Positions 8,798-17,540 of a stretch of 64,000 bases of DNA are shown piece by piece. The first letter of the stretch is position 1; every line of letters begins with the position of its first letter. The stretch spans positions 558,001 through 622,000 of the forward strand of contig CP064953.1 in assembly GCA_015679245.1 (NCBI GenBank). The letters are read 5' to 3'. The notes below the pieces were generated by a model. It saw nothing but the letters and a program-made list of their open reading frames with translations. It was not told where the DNA came from and searched no databases. The position numbers and the translations under genes are program-made. The DNA is from Actinomycetaceae bacterium zg-1166 (GTDB taxonomy: Bacteria > Actinomycetota > Actinomycetes > Actinomycetales > Actinomycetaceae).

Positions 8798-9111
8798 GTG
8801 AACTCGACGGCTACGAAACCGCGGCAGAGCTGGCTCTCTATCGTGAGTATCGCGATGTCATTAAGATCTTTCGCTACGTTGTGGAGACGGAACGACGCTT
8901 CTACCTTGCCAACGACGTGGACGTTAACATACGGGCTTCCTCGGGTGGAGATGTGTTTTTTGAGGTGAATCTTCGCGACGCTTGGGTATGGGATATTTAC
9001 CGGACGAGCAGATTTGTTCGAGCTGTGCGAATTGTCACCTTTAAGGATGTGAACGTCGAAGAACTCAATAAGCAGGATATTACCCGCGAACTTGACCTTC
9101 CCGAGAGCTGA
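8794..9111 (+). CDS. DUF2469 domain protein
   Basis: 105 residues, the usual size. The sequence (YREYRDVIKIFRYVVETERR, then WVWDIYRTSRFV) matches the small protein almost always found beside rnhB in actinobacteria. No enzyme motif is visible and its function is unknown. GGAGAAGAA precedes the ATG, and the start overlaps the rnhB stop. Its strict conservation and position make it useful as a lineage marker. Confidence 0.92.
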   Translation: MSELDGYETAAELALYREYRDVIKIFRYVVETERRFYLANDVDVNIRASSGGDVFFEVNLRDAWVWDIYRTSRFVRAVRIVTFKDVNVEELNKQDITRELDLPES

Positions 9112-9240
9112 GACTGAGAGGTTCGTCGGCCTCATTCGGCCTCATTCGAAAAATTCCCCACAGATGGTATTTGTGGACGGTTATCCACAGATGAGTTCCT
9201 GGGACGGCAAGGTGTCTATGAAACTGCGTGTACTTGGGGT

Positions 9241-9726
9241 ATGGATACACGTCTTGCAGATTCTTCACTTTCTTCACCTTTATGTACTCAATCGTGCACG
9301 TCCATGCTGCCGCCTTCCCACCTCTCGGCTCCACTTTCCTGGAATCCACCCGACTTCCCGAAAGGTGCAGGAACTCGCGCTCTGGGAAGATGGGGAGAGG
9401 AACTTGCTGCGCGCCACCTCGCTGCACGTGGCTACGACATTCTTACACGGAACTGGCGCTGCAGTACAGGTGAACTTGACCTTGTTGTGAGATCACCCTC
9501 TGGGGGTTCCATCGCCGCTGTCGAAGTCAAAACGCGGCGTGTGGGAGGGCAGGTTCCTTCGATTGAGGCGATCTCTCGCGCAAAGCTCGTGCGCCTACGC
9601 ACGGTCTTTGCTACTTATCTCAGCCAGGAAGCTGTTCACGCTCGAAGCCTTGGAATTGACCTTGTGGCTATTGATGTCTACGACGACGAGTTTTGGCGCC
9701 TCCACCATATTGAGGCGATCCAATGA
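9241..9726 (+). CDS. yraN: YraN family protein (UPF0102, endonuclease-like fold)
   Basis: 161 residues as called. Homology begins at about residue 44 (ALGRWGEELAARHLAARGYD), so an ATG at 9304 is an alternative start. The restriction-endonuclease-like core shows TGELDLVVRS and AAVEVKTRR, the E-D-ExK pattern of the PD-(D/E)XK fold. The family sits beside comM and dprA in many genomes but has no settled function. Its stop overlaps the comM ATG. A 130-base gap with a 10-bp tandem duplication (9127-9148) separates it from DUF2469. Confidence 0.88.
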   Translation: MDTRLADSSLSSPLCTQSCTSMLPPSHLSAPLSWNPPDFPKGAGTRALGRWGEELAARHLAARGYDILTRNWRCSTGELDLVVRSPSGGSIAAVEVKTRRVGGQVPSIEAISRAKLVRLRTVFATYLSQEAVHARSLGIDLVAIDVYDDEFWRLHHIEAIQ

Positions 9727-11249
9727 AACTTGGACGTGCACGAACTGCCTCCGTCGTGGGGATTATCGGAAAGCCGGTACTTGTCGAAGTTGCACTCCTC
9801 AAAGGGCTGCCGGCCTTCACTATCGTCGGCCTGCCAGATACTGCCGTATGCGAATCACGTGAACGTATTCGTGCTGCCTTTGCTGCGGCAGGTATTGCCT
9901 TCCCTAATGCCAGGGTGACGGTGAACCTCTCGCCAGCGAGTACGCCGAAGGTAGGTACAGCCTTTGATCTCGCTATTGCTGTGGCGATTCTCGCAGCTCT
10001 CGCTGGTAGAGAAGCAGATCTAGGGCTGCTGTATCTGGGCGAACTCGGCCTTGACGGTTCGGTGCGTCCCGTGCGTGGAATCCTCCCCGCAGCCCTTGCA
10101 GCTATTGAGGATATGCGCACAGGGATCGTCGTACCACCAGGTCAAGGACAGGAGGCGGCAATGGCTGGGATCGAGGCCAGTGAAGTGAGGCATGTGGGAG
10201 AAATTGCCGAGAATCTGGGGGTTTCCTGTGCTCCGGTGCCTTCGGTGTGTGAGGTTGAGGAGAGTAATCCAGTGGGCATATCTCAAGGTGGAGATGAGAT
10301 CGGAGATATGGCTGATGTGCGTGGACAATCCGAGGCTAAACTCGCCCTTGAGGTAGCCTGTGCGGGAGGCCATCACGTCCTGATGATGGGTCCTCCGGGC
10401 GTGGGGAAATCTCTGCTTGCATCGCGTTTACCTGGGATTATGCCACCACTTGAGCGGAGTGAAGGGATCGAGGTGGCCTCGATACTCTCCTGCTTAGGCG
10501 AGTTTGATGGCAAACTTCCTACCCGCGCACCCTTCGCAAGTCCACACCACTCCACGTCCTCTTCTGCACTTGTAGGTGGAGGAAGTATTCCGCGCCCCGG
10601 CGCTATTTCTCGTGCGCACTGCGGCGTGTTATTCCTCGACGAACTCCCAGAGTTTCCCTCATCGTCGCTTCAAGCACTACGCCAACCAATGGAATCGGGA
10701 ATTGTGGAGATCTTTCGTGCGAGAGCATCTCTCACGTTTCCTGCGCGTTTTCAACTTATTGCAGCGGCAAATCCCTGCAAGTGCGGGAGGGCTTTTGATG
10801 GGGCTGGTGCTTGTAGTTGTAGTCCACGTGAACGGCGGGATTACTTCCGGCGTATCGGAGGTCCCCTCCTTGATCGTTTTGATCTCAACCTGTGCCTTGG
10901 ACGCCTTAGTGCCGCCCAGCTCAAACTCTCCGCCCCAGGGGAGACGAGTGCTCAGATTGCTGAGCGCATCCGTGAGGCTCGCGAACGTTCACGCCAGCGC
11001 TATAACGGCCAGCCGTGGAGCCTAAATGCGCAGGCTCCAAGCCGATGGTTGCGTCATAACACCGTCTTACCAGCAGAGGTAGGAGCGCGGTTTGATCGCT
11101 TACTTTCCTTGGGAAGGATATCGATGCGTGGCTTTGACAAAATTCTCCGCTTGGCGTGGACTCATGCTGATCTTGCAGGCCGCGCTCACCCAGCCTCCGA
11201 GGATTTTCAGTGCGCATTTACATATCGAGAGGAGAGTTTCCATGTCTGA
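9723..11249 (+). CDS. comM: ComM/YifB family Mg-chelatase-like AAA+ ATPase
   Basis: 508 residues. The N-terminal ChlI-type domain contains GLPDTAVCESRERIRAA and VTVNLSPAS. The AAA+ core has Walker A MGPPGVGKSLLASRLPGI, Walker B CGVLFLDELPEF and a Cys-rich zinc segment (ANPCKCGR...CSCSPRER). The C-terminal helical domain ends the protein. In naturally competent bacteria ComM is a branch-migration helicase for integrating foreign DNA; I infer the same here from family and the dprA neighbour. It overlaps yraN by 4 bases and dprA by 8. Confidence 0.94.
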   Translation: MKLGRARTASVVGIIGKPVLVEVALLKGLPAFTIVGLPDTAVCESRERIRAAFAAAGIAFPNARVTVNLSPASTPKVGTAFDLAIAVAILAALAGREADLGLLYLGELGLDGSVRPVRGILPAALAAIEDMRTGIVVPPGQGQEAAMAGIEASEVRHVGEIAENLGVSCAPVPSVCEVEESNPVGISQGGDEIGDMADVRGQSEAKLALEVACAGGHHVLMMGPPGVGKSLLASRLPGIMPPLERSEGIEVASILSCLGEFDGKLPTRAPFASPHHSTSSSALVGGGSIPRPGAISRAHCGVLFLDELPEFPSSSLQALRQPMESGIVEIFRARASLTFPARFQLIAAANPCKCGRAFDGAGACSCSPRERRDYFRRIGGPLLDRFDLNLCLGRLSAAQLKLSAPGETSAQIAERIREARERSRQRYNGQPWSLNAQAPSRWLRHNTVLPAEVGARFDRLLSLGRISMRGFDKILRLAWTHADLAGRAHPASEDFQCAFTYREESFHV

Positions 11250-12507
11250 GAATGGCGAGTGTGAGTCTGTGAGGGAAAGAAGTGGCGATTACCTCGATGA
11301 AGAACACGAAGCTGCTGCCCATTGGACGCGCTTAGCCGAAGGTGAAGATGTGGCTGCCACACGCTTTGTTGAAACGTATGGATATGTGGAGGCTCTGGAT
11401 CGAGTACGGGAGGCAGCTAGGCGGAGTTCGCCTCCCTCTGGGGATCTTGGCCGCTGGGCTGCACGCTACAACCCGGAAGCAGCTCGTGCTGAACTTGAGA
11501 GAGGTATGCGCCTTGGTGGTCTCCTCATCAGAGGCGACGAAGCCTGGCCACAAAGTTTAGGTGATCTTGGAGAAACTTCTCCTCGTGCTCTGTGGTATCA
11601 AGGTGAGCCGACATGCCTTAGTGAACCGCTCGTGGCTATCGTCGGTTCGCGCGCAGCAAGTACTTATGGTTTGACGATCGCAACTGACTTTGCATACGAC
11701 TTGGGGAGGGTCGGAGTTGGAACCATCTCTGGAGGAGCATTAGGAATCGATGCTGCAGCTCACCGTGGAGCACTCGCCTCTGCTGCTCGGACGGTGGCTG
11801 TGATGGCTGGAGGTGTGGATCGACCCTATCCTGTGGCAAATTCAGGACTCTTTGGAGATATTTTGCGTGCAGGTGGGCTTCTGTGCTCGGAACAACCGCC
11901 TGGGGCAATCTGCCATCGTCATCGCTTCCTTGCCCGCAATCGTCTCATTGCTGCCCTTGCTCAGGTCTGTATCGTGGTGGAAGCTCCCTACCGATCGGGG
12001 GCTCTTTCAACCGCACATCACGCTCTCACTATCGGGCGTGACGTGGGCGCTGTACCTGGGGCGATTACCTCGCCGAATTCTGCGGGTTCTCACCGTTTAC
12101 TTCGTGAGGGAGCTATCTGCGTGAGTGAGAGCGCGCATGTGGCTGAACTTGTACGCGAGGTAAGTATGCTCCAGCTCACTCAGCTTACTAGGGCTAGTAC
12201 TCTGAGCGATATCGACAGAGAGCGTGGTAGTACAGGTGCCAGCAGAGTTGTTGAGAGAGGTAATATCCGTGCGAGAGGGATAGCTTCTTCTGGCCTCGCC
12301 ACGGCGGACGTAAAGGATGTGGCTGCCAGGCGTCTCGCAGAGGCTCTCTCTACGCGAAAGCCAGCTTCTCTTGAGGTTCTTGCTGCGCGCGTAGGGATGG
12401 ACGTGCGCTGTGCCAATGCGGCTATTGGTTTGCTCGAACTCCACGGAATTGCCGAACGGAGCCGTGGAGGATGGGTGTTAGCGCGCCGTGAGGAAGAGAG
12501 TAGATAA
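11242..12507 (+). CDS. dprA: DNA-processing protein DprA
   Basis: 421 residues from the ATG after GAGAGGAGAG, overlapping the comM end by 8 bases. The Rossmann-like core is textbook: VAIVGSRAASTYG, TISGGALGIDAAAHRGAL, VMAGGVDRPYP and HRFLARNRLIAAL. A C-terminal winged-helix region lies at about residues 345-415 (LEVLAARVGMDVRCANAAIGL). DprA loads RecA on incoming single strands. With comM and yraN it forms the conserved DNA-uptake/processing block. Confidence 0.95.
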   Translation: MSENGECESVRERSGDYLDEEHEAAAHWTRLAEGEDVAATRFVETYGYVEALDRVREAARRSSPPSGDLGRWAARYNPEAARAELERGMRLGGLLIRGDEAWPQSLGDLGETSPRALWYQGEPTCLSEPLVAIVGSRAASTYGLTIATDFAYDLGRVGVGTISGGALGIDAAAHRGALASAARTVAVMAGGVDRPYPVANSGLFGDILRAGGLLCSEQPPGAICHRHRFLARNRLIAALAQVCIVVEAPYRSGALSTAHHALTIGRDVGAVPGAITSPNSAGSHRLLREGAICVSESAHVAELVREVSMLQLTQLTRASTLSDIDRERGSTGASRVVERGNIRARGIASSGLATADVKDVAARRLAEALSTRKPASLEVLAARVGMDVRCANAAIGLLELHGIAERSRGGWVLARREEESR

Positions 12508-12543
12508 GGGTGTCCACTGTGCCATCCTCGGTAGGATAGTTCT

Positions 12544-13527
12544 GTGAGCATGGGGAAGAAGGCCTCACAGGTCGATATCGGACAACTCTTAGGTGCCTAC
12601 GAACGGGAGCTGAGGCTTCGACGTGGACTTTCTGATCTTACGATCCGTGCCTATCTCTACGAGGCAAGGTCGTTCTTGTCTTTCCTTCGTCGCCAGCTCG
12701 GTGAAGACGCCACGGGAGCACGTGTGCGCGAGCAACGAAGTGATACTACAGAGCAGGAGGAGAGCATTGATCTCTCCCTTCTTGAGCTTGCTGATGTACG
12801 TGCTTGGATCGCTGAATATGGCCGCGAAGGGCAAAAGCGCTCCTCACTTGCCCGACACGGCGCCTCGATCCGTACCTTCAGCTCATGGTTGTTCCGCTCG
12901 GGCTACACTGGCGATGATGTGGCCGCGCGCCTTGTTTCCCCACGGCCAGATAACGAACTTCCGCATATTCTCACTCAAGATCAAGTGCGTACCCTTCTCG
13001 CCTATGCACACGAGATTGCGGATGAGAAAGTTCCGATTACACTGCGCAACTGCGCGGCTTTGGAACTGCTCTATGCCAGTGGAATCCGCGTCAGTGAACT
13101 CTGTTCTCTCAATGTCGATGCGCTCCACCCTGACTCCACGGTGCGAGTGCTTGGCAAGGGAAACAAAGAACGCATAGTGCCCTACGGTCGCCCTGCATTG
13201 CGTGCGTTGAGTGCTTACATGGTGGTGCGGTCTCAGCTTGCAAAGGCAGGTGAGAATGCCCTCTTTGTCGGGGTGCGTGGTGGGCGCCTTGATCCTCGAC
13301 AGATGCGTGAGGTGGTTCACCGCTATGCTCGCCTTGCCGGTGTTCCAGATATCAGTCCCCACGATTTGCGCCACAGTGCCGCAACCCACCTCCTTGAGGG
13401 TGGCTCGGATTTACGTACAGTTCAGGAGATTCTGGGGCATTCTTCTCTTGCCACTACTCAACGCTACACTCACGTGAGTGCCGAGCGTCTTCGTGCCGCC
13501 TTTGCTCAAGCTCATCCCCGCGCTTGA
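12544..13527 (+). CDS. xerC: Tyrosine recombinase XerC
   Basis: 327 residues from a GTG (an ATG two codons later is also possible). The N-terminal SAM-like DNA-binding domain (about 10-130) is followed by the catalytic domain. The catalytic residues are visible: R in ASGIRVSELCSL, K in LGKGNKERIVPYG, HDLRHSAATHLLEGG, LGHSS and the nucleophile Y in TTQRYTHVS. Its place after dprA is the standard actinobacterial position of the chromosomal dimer-resolution recombinase, so a phage integrase is unlikely. Confidence 0.92.
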   Translation: MSMGKKASQVDIGQLLGAYERELRLRRGLSDLTIRAYLYEARSFLSFLRRQLGEDATGARVREQRSDTTEQEESIDLSLLELADVRAWIAEYGREGQKRSSLARHGASIRTFSSWLFRSGYTGDDVAARLVSPRPDNELPHILTQDQVRTLLAYAHEIADEKVPITLRNCAALELLYASGIRVSELCSLNVDALHPDSTVRVLGKGNKERIVPYGRPALRALSAYMVVRSQLAKAGENALFVGVRGGRLDPRQMREVVHRYARLAGVPDISPHDLRHSAATHLLEGGSDLRTVQEILGHSSLATTQRYTHVSAERLRAAFAQAHPRA

Positions 13528-13715
13528 GCTTTCGTTCATCCACGTGTGCATATCTGGATTGTGCGCATTGTGGCATTCTCGATTTCTCGACACTGAGAGA
13601 GTAGAGAGTAGCGTGCGGAGATAAGTTCTCTCGTGTAGTGACACATGCGCAGTCCGCCCACTTTCACAGGTACGGAGGTAAATATTGGTGAATCACAGCG
13701 CGAAGCTACAGCCAC

Positions 13716-14264
13716 CTACTCCCAGAGGCGTACGGAGATAAGGCCCAGGAGCGCGAGCGGATTGATGTATTCGCCCGAACGCTTGGCTCCCCAGTGAAGG
13801 AGAGAAGAGGTGGAGGAAGCTGGCCCCTCGTGCCCTGGGAGAAGAAATCCGATGACATCGCCTTGTTGCACAGTGTCGCCTACGTTGACGATTGGATCCA
13901 CGGGTTCGTAGGTGGTGAGGATATCTGTGTGCTCAAGAGTGATAACGGGGCGATTGACGACGAACCCCGTAAAGCGAACAGTGCCCTCACCAGCGGCGAG
14001 GATAGGTGCGCCTTCCTCAAGTTCGAGATCGACTCCTCGGTGACCTGCTAACCAACGCTGTTCCGGTGGTTCGAAGGGACGAGCTACTACTGGTCTAGCT
14101 CCGGTGGGACTGATGAAAGAAGAAGTTGATCTCCAATAGGTGTCTGTAGAACTTGCCGTCGAAAGGTAGGGTTCGGCGGAACCCTGCGCTTCAACTCCGA
14201 TGAATCCTGCACCGATAGATGCGACGATACATGCTGCGCCGCTCAGCATTCCTATGATCTTCAT
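13716..14264 (-). CDS. Secreted M23-family peptidase-like protein
   Basis: 182 residues from MKIIGMLSG, with an N-terminal signal peptide or anchor (about 1-28). The LytM-type fold shows GHRGVDLELEEGAPILA (zinc HxxxD) and, near the end, SLLHWGAKRSGEYINP. The usual HxH pair is reduced here to LLH, so one catalytic histidine is absent while the second metal ligand remains; related rpsB-adjacent actinobacterial proteins often show the same LHWG form. Activity on peptidoglycan is therefore uncertain. In most relatives it lies next to rpsB; here a prophage relic separates them. Confidence 0.85.
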   Translation of the reverse strand: MKIIGMLSGAACIVASIGAGFIGVEAQGSAEPYLSTASSTDTYWRSTSSFISPTGARPVVARPFEPPEQRWLAGHRGVDLELEEGAPILAAGEGTVRFTGFVVNRPVITLEHTDILTTYEPVDPIVNVGDTVQQGDVIGFLLPGHEGPASSTSSLLHWGAKRSGEYINPLALLGLISVRLWE

Positions 14265-14430
14265 AAGGTCAGTGAAGCATGTGCAGTGACGATGATTTTC
14301 TCGATAGAGCTGTACTTGTGGATAACTGCCTTGACATTGCACCTGTGGAGAACTTTTCGAATCGGTGATCTCCTATGCACGAATTGATGCACACAATGAA
14401 ACTTCCTGAGGAACACGGTGGCTCCACTAT

Positions 14431-14451
14431 GACCTCGGATTTGATAAGGCT
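14431..14451 (+). repeat. Left copy of 21-bp inverted repeat flanking the prophage relic
   Basis: The 21 bases starting GACCTCGGATTTGATAAGG are found as an exact reverse complement at 17043-17063. The two copies bracket the broken phage genes. Confidence 0.85.
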
Positions 14452-14545
14452 AAGGTTGCGTTGGCGAGTGTGCCCTAGGGGGTCTAGATTTTAGCCAGCG
14501 TTGGCGAGTTCATGTTTTGCCTAGTCAGAAGCGGATCCGTGGCAT

Positions 14546-14574
14546 AAAGAAAGCCCGCCATCACACAGGCGGGC
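14546..14574 (-). terminator. Terminator for the leftward phage-relic genes
   Basis: Read on the minus strand, a 7-bp GC stem (GCCCGCC/GGCGGGC, 14553-14559 with 14568-14574) is followed by TTTCTTT. It lies 17 bases past the end of the recombinase fragment. Confidence 0.75.
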
Positions 14575-14590
14575 GTCACATTGAGTAAAT

Positions 14591-14881
14591 CTATATGCTG
14601 ATTCTGATGGTGTTTCCGGTACGGAAGATGAACTCAATGCTCTCGGTATCAACTATGGCGTAGTCGATTAATGCCGTCCATTGGGTTGGCTGGAACGTGC
14701 TGATTGGCTCGCTGGAAAGCTGATCGCAGGTCGAGAGCAGTGCACGGTGCTTGGCTTGGCGCTCTACGATCTGAGTGTCAAGGTTCTTGATCTGATCTAT
14801 GGCCTGGTTGTAGTTGGCCTCGATGCGTTTGATCTGCCTCATGCATTCAGGATTTGTTTCAAAGCGACTTTTGCACCAACT
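14591..14881 (-). pseudogene. Serine recombinase, C-terminal fragment
   Basis: Only the C-terminal tail of a large serine recombinase remains. A coiled-coil segment (RFETNPECMRQIKRIEANYN) is followed by the typical end WTALIDYAIVDTESIEFIF and GNTIRISI. An in-frame stop cuts the frame just upstream (about 14882), and no catalytic N-terminal domain is present nearby. A different frame across 14842-14960 is also open (see findings). Confidence 0.72.
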
Positions 14882-14936
14882 TTAGCAGCATGTTTTTCTA
14901 TGTAGCGGGTAATGCCTGACTTTAGGAAATTAAGAG

Positions 14937-15538
14937 CTATTCCCCAATCTTTTGCCTTAACAGCAGTCCATGCTCGTCATACACCAATTCACTGCTCTCG
15001 CTGTTGCCGTTCCTGATGGCGCGGTCGAGGGCCATGATGATGGCGACCACCCCGTCGATTTTCTCGGTGGACTTTTGCTTGTCGGGCTTGATGTTTTCCT
15101 GCGGGGTCTTGGCGGACGGTGATGTTGTCTGCTATCCACGCCAACACTGAGTGTCCACTATGAGCAAGCTTTCCTTCGAGAGCGAGCTTCATGAGTTCTT
15201 TAGATGGCGGGCTCATGTCTTTGAAGCCTTGCCCAAACGGCACGACGGTGAAGCCCATACCTTGAAGGTTTTGGCTCATTTGGAGCGTGCCCCACCGATC
15301 GTAAGCGATCTCGCAAATATCAAACCTCTCGCCGAGCTGCTCGATGACTTGTTCGATGTGGACGTAGTGGACCACGTTGCCCTCCGTAGTTTCTAGGTAG
15401 CCTTGCTGCTGCCACAGGTCGTAGGGCACGTGATCGCGCGCCGCCCAAGAATGCTCGGGCCAGAAAGGTCACGGCGTATGCCCGCATCTCGATAGAGAAC
15501 GACCGCACCCCGAAGTTACTGTCGGCATAGATTTCCCG
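14937..15538 (-). pseudogene. Phage terminase large subunit, C-terminal remnant with frameshifts
   Basis: The nuclease half of a TerL protein is readable in pieces. YADSNFGVRSFSIEM is followed by a one-base shift at a TTT run, then PYDLWQQQGYLETT, FDICEIAYDRWGTLQMSQ and GFKDMSPPSKELMKL, up to ITVRQDPAG. A second shift at an AAAA run near 15100 separates this from IKPDKQKSTEKIDGVVAIIM, which continues to the stop at 14937. An in-frame TAG limits the upstream end. At least three lesions make it a pseudogene. Confidence 0.88.
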
Positions 15539-15652
15539 CTATTGCGACTTGATCCAATCCACTCCCAGCTGAGAGTATGCGGGCGTCTACGACGGGCGCG
15601 AACTTTTACTTATTTAACCGAACAGCGAAAGTGAGGACAAGCGGGCAAAAAT

Positions 15653-16441
15653 TCATTGATTAGGCGCCAGTGATTCTAAATATTTCTGGATTTCTAGACG
15701 GCGAAGTTGGATGCGGCGCGTCATTTCACGAATAGTTGCTTCCCATTCTTCGGGTTCCATAGGACGTCCTGGAAAATAACGAGGAAACTTCTTATCAAAA
15801 CGATCCGGATATAAAGGGGCAGGGAGTCCATCTTGGTTGATCCAGGCTTTTAGGAACATCCGATTTGAGGGGCAATCAACCATGCGTCGAAATGCGTTTG
15901 CACCCGTGACGCGATTTCGCTGCTGAGTTACATAGTAATAGAGAGTTAGATCCCAATAGTCACCAGTCGGCAAAGCTCGAGCGGTATTGAAGCCATCAGG
16001 AACAGCTATAAAGTTAGGAAGGGAAGCAGCCTCTTTAATGAAGTCTGCAAGTTCCGGACGAGAATGGTACTCGCTATACTCTGAGAAAAATTTACCGACG
16101 TCTTGCTTTATGGCTTTGTTAAAAGTCTTTTGAGGAAGCGTTGCTTGTCCGGTGAACAAGAGGAATCCTGCTTTATAGATGCTCCAGACCGAGTTCATCC
16201 AGTCACCCTGGCAATACGTATCTGGATCACCAGAAAGTCTTTCGGGCTCTGGGCGCATGGTGACTCCTTGCACGGTGCTCAAAAACTCTCTCACGCGTTC
16301 GCTTGCATCAGGGTCACCGATCTTGGATCCATTCCGCTTGTAGTTTAACCAAGCCAGGACGTGTTTCTCAGTCACTTCTTTGCTATGACGCAAGGCATCG
16401 TTTTCCTCCACGATGAGGAATTCTTCTAAATCGTAAGTCAT
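15653..16441 (-). CDS. Intact protein of unknown function inside the prophage relic
   Basis: 262 residues from the ATG at 16441 (MTYDLEEFLIVEEN). The frame also stays open upstream, into the divergent portal remnant, but that part is unlikely to be coding. No signal peptide or membrane segment is seen. Distinctive segments are GDWMNSVWSIYKAGF, FIAVPDGFNTARALP followed by DYWDLTLYYYV, and an Arg/Glu-rich helical C-terminus. The N-FNxxR-DYWDLTL pattern recalls a family of uncharacterised proteins I believe is labelled DUF6994, but I am not sure. It is the only unbroken frame among decayed phage genes, so it may be a selected cargo gene. Confidence 0.75.
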   Translation of the reverse strand: MTYDLEEFLIVEENDALRHSKEVTEKHVLAWLNYKRNGSKIGDPDASERVREFLSTVQGVTMRPEPERLSGDPDTYCQGDWMNSVWSIYKAGFLLFTGQATLPQKTFNKAIKQDVGKFFSEYSEYHSRPELADFIKEAASLPNFIAVPDGFNTARALPTGDYWDLTLYYYVTQQRNRVTGANAFRRMVDCPSNRMFLKAWINQDGLPAPLYPDRFDKKFPRYFPGRPMEPEEWEATIREMTRRIQLRRLEIQKYLESLAPNQ

Positions 16442-16471
16442 GCTTTTTACTTTACTTTGGAGGATGCTCTG

Positions 16472-16795
16472 ATGGGTTTGTTTTCGTGGTTGCATCATGG
16501 GGTGCCTCAGAATTTGAGCGCTCAGTTGGCTCCGGTTTCCTCGGGGCATTCGTTTTTCTTTGGTGACACGTTATCTGGCCGATCGGTGAATGAGCGTACG
16601 GCGGTGCAGATAACGGTCTGTGTATTCGTGCGTTCGGATTCTTGCAGAAGCCGTAGCAGGCCTGCCAATTCATATGTATCGCACGGGTGCGGATGATTCG
16701 ACTGTGAAAGCCACCGATCACCGTTGTACAGGTTGTTGCATGACGAGCCAAACCCTGACATGACGAGTTTTGTGTTCCGTGAAACCCTCATGTAA
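16472..16795 (+). pseudogene. Phage portal protein (HK97 type), N-terminal remnant with frameshifts
   Basis: A good ribosome binding site (GGAGG) precedes ATG 16472 and a portal-like start, MGLFSWLHHG, then SFFFGDTLSGRSVNERTAVQ. One shift near 16620 leads into CVRILAEAVAGLPIHMYRTG and DDSTVKATDHR. Another near 16725 leads into LLHDEPNPDMTSFVFRETLM, immediately followed by TAA. About 105 residues of a roughly 400-residue protein remain. It is divergent from the unknown gene at 15653-16441. Confidence 0.88.
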
Positions 16796-17007
16796 TTCTT
16801 AATGTAAATCTATGGCTCTGACTGATGATCGAGTAAGAGACCTAGCGTGGTGTGATGAGCACAGACCCCCTTCTGGCATACTCGCCAACGCACGCCCCAA
16901 ACGGCACCCCTCAATTCCACGAAGTGTGCAATCCGCGCAAGAAAGCGTCGGAGTGACCGAGCTAACCGTCCCGCTGATGTTCCTCAAATAGACGCCAAAT
17001 ACAACAA

Positions 17008-17028
17008 AACCCCTGGTAAGCAGGGGTT
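17008..17028 (-). terminator. Possible minus-strand terminator at the right edge of the relic
   Basis: An 8-bp stem AACCCCTG/CAGGGGTT with a 5-base loop. On the minus strand it is followed by a T-rich stretch (TTTGTTGTATTT). Confidence 0.5.
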
Positions 17029-17042
17029 AGGCAGCGAGCTCA

Positions 17043-17063
17043 AGCCTTATCAAATCCGAGGTC
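17043..17063 (-). repeat. Right copy of 21-bp inverted repeat flanking the prophage relic
   Basis: Exact reverse complement of 14431-14451, 2.6 kb away. Confidence 0.85.
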
Positions 17064-17540
17064 TTTGGCTCAGAGGACGAAAGAGTAACACCGCCTTCTA
17101 AGTAGATGTGCCTGGCATTGCCCCATACCCGGCATTGCCACCCGCTGTTCTGCACCGTTATTCTCGTTATTTTTATTTTCCGCACGTATCCGCGTGTTAT
17201 GAGAGCAAAGCCACGGGTGAAGGAACCGCAGAAAGTAGCTGAAAAACCTGTGCCTTAGCTAGAATAGCTAGACGGCTCGCACACGCGAGTCGAATTCGCG
17301 CATCCAACTGCGCCTCTTCTCTTCTGAGAGAGTAGGGATTTCCACTCGGGCACTGTCGATGTGTTCGTGGTGTTCCAGGCTCACTTCACAGATTTTTAGG
17401 GAATGCGCCAGGCCGCTTCGGTCTCTCGTGCTCGTGTTGTGGCATCCGAGAGAAACGGCTTTGTGGATGCCAGGGTGCTCGGCAATCCCGCCGGCATACG
17501 AACCGAGAGTGCACACGCGTGTACATGAGAAAGGACGACC

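Larger units (their letters stand above)
14265..14590. other. Gene-free junction DNA at the left side of the prophage relic
   Basis: 326 bases without a gene. It holds the left copy of the 21-bp inverted repeat (14431-14451) and two direct copies of GCGTTGGCGAG (14458-14468 and 14498-14508). An inverted copy of the same 11-mer lies at 16881-16891. It also holds a terminator reading leftward (14546-14574). The distribution suggests end sequences of the inserted element. Confidence 0.6.
16796..17540. other. Gene-free region between the prophage relic and rpsB
   Basis: 745 bases. It holds an inverted copy of the GCGTTGGCGAG 11-mer (16881-16891), a small hairpin (17008-17028) and the right copy of the 21-bp inverted repeat (17043-17063). 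The last 270 bases lead into rpsB and contain a possible -10 (TAGAAT, 17260-17265) without a clear -35. I see no convincing gene. Confidence 0.6.

Noticed and set aside
12544-13527. Phage integrase instead of XerC
   Set aside because: Position after dprA is the conserved chromosomal location and the gene is intact and not linked to the prophage relic, which starts almost 1 kb further on.
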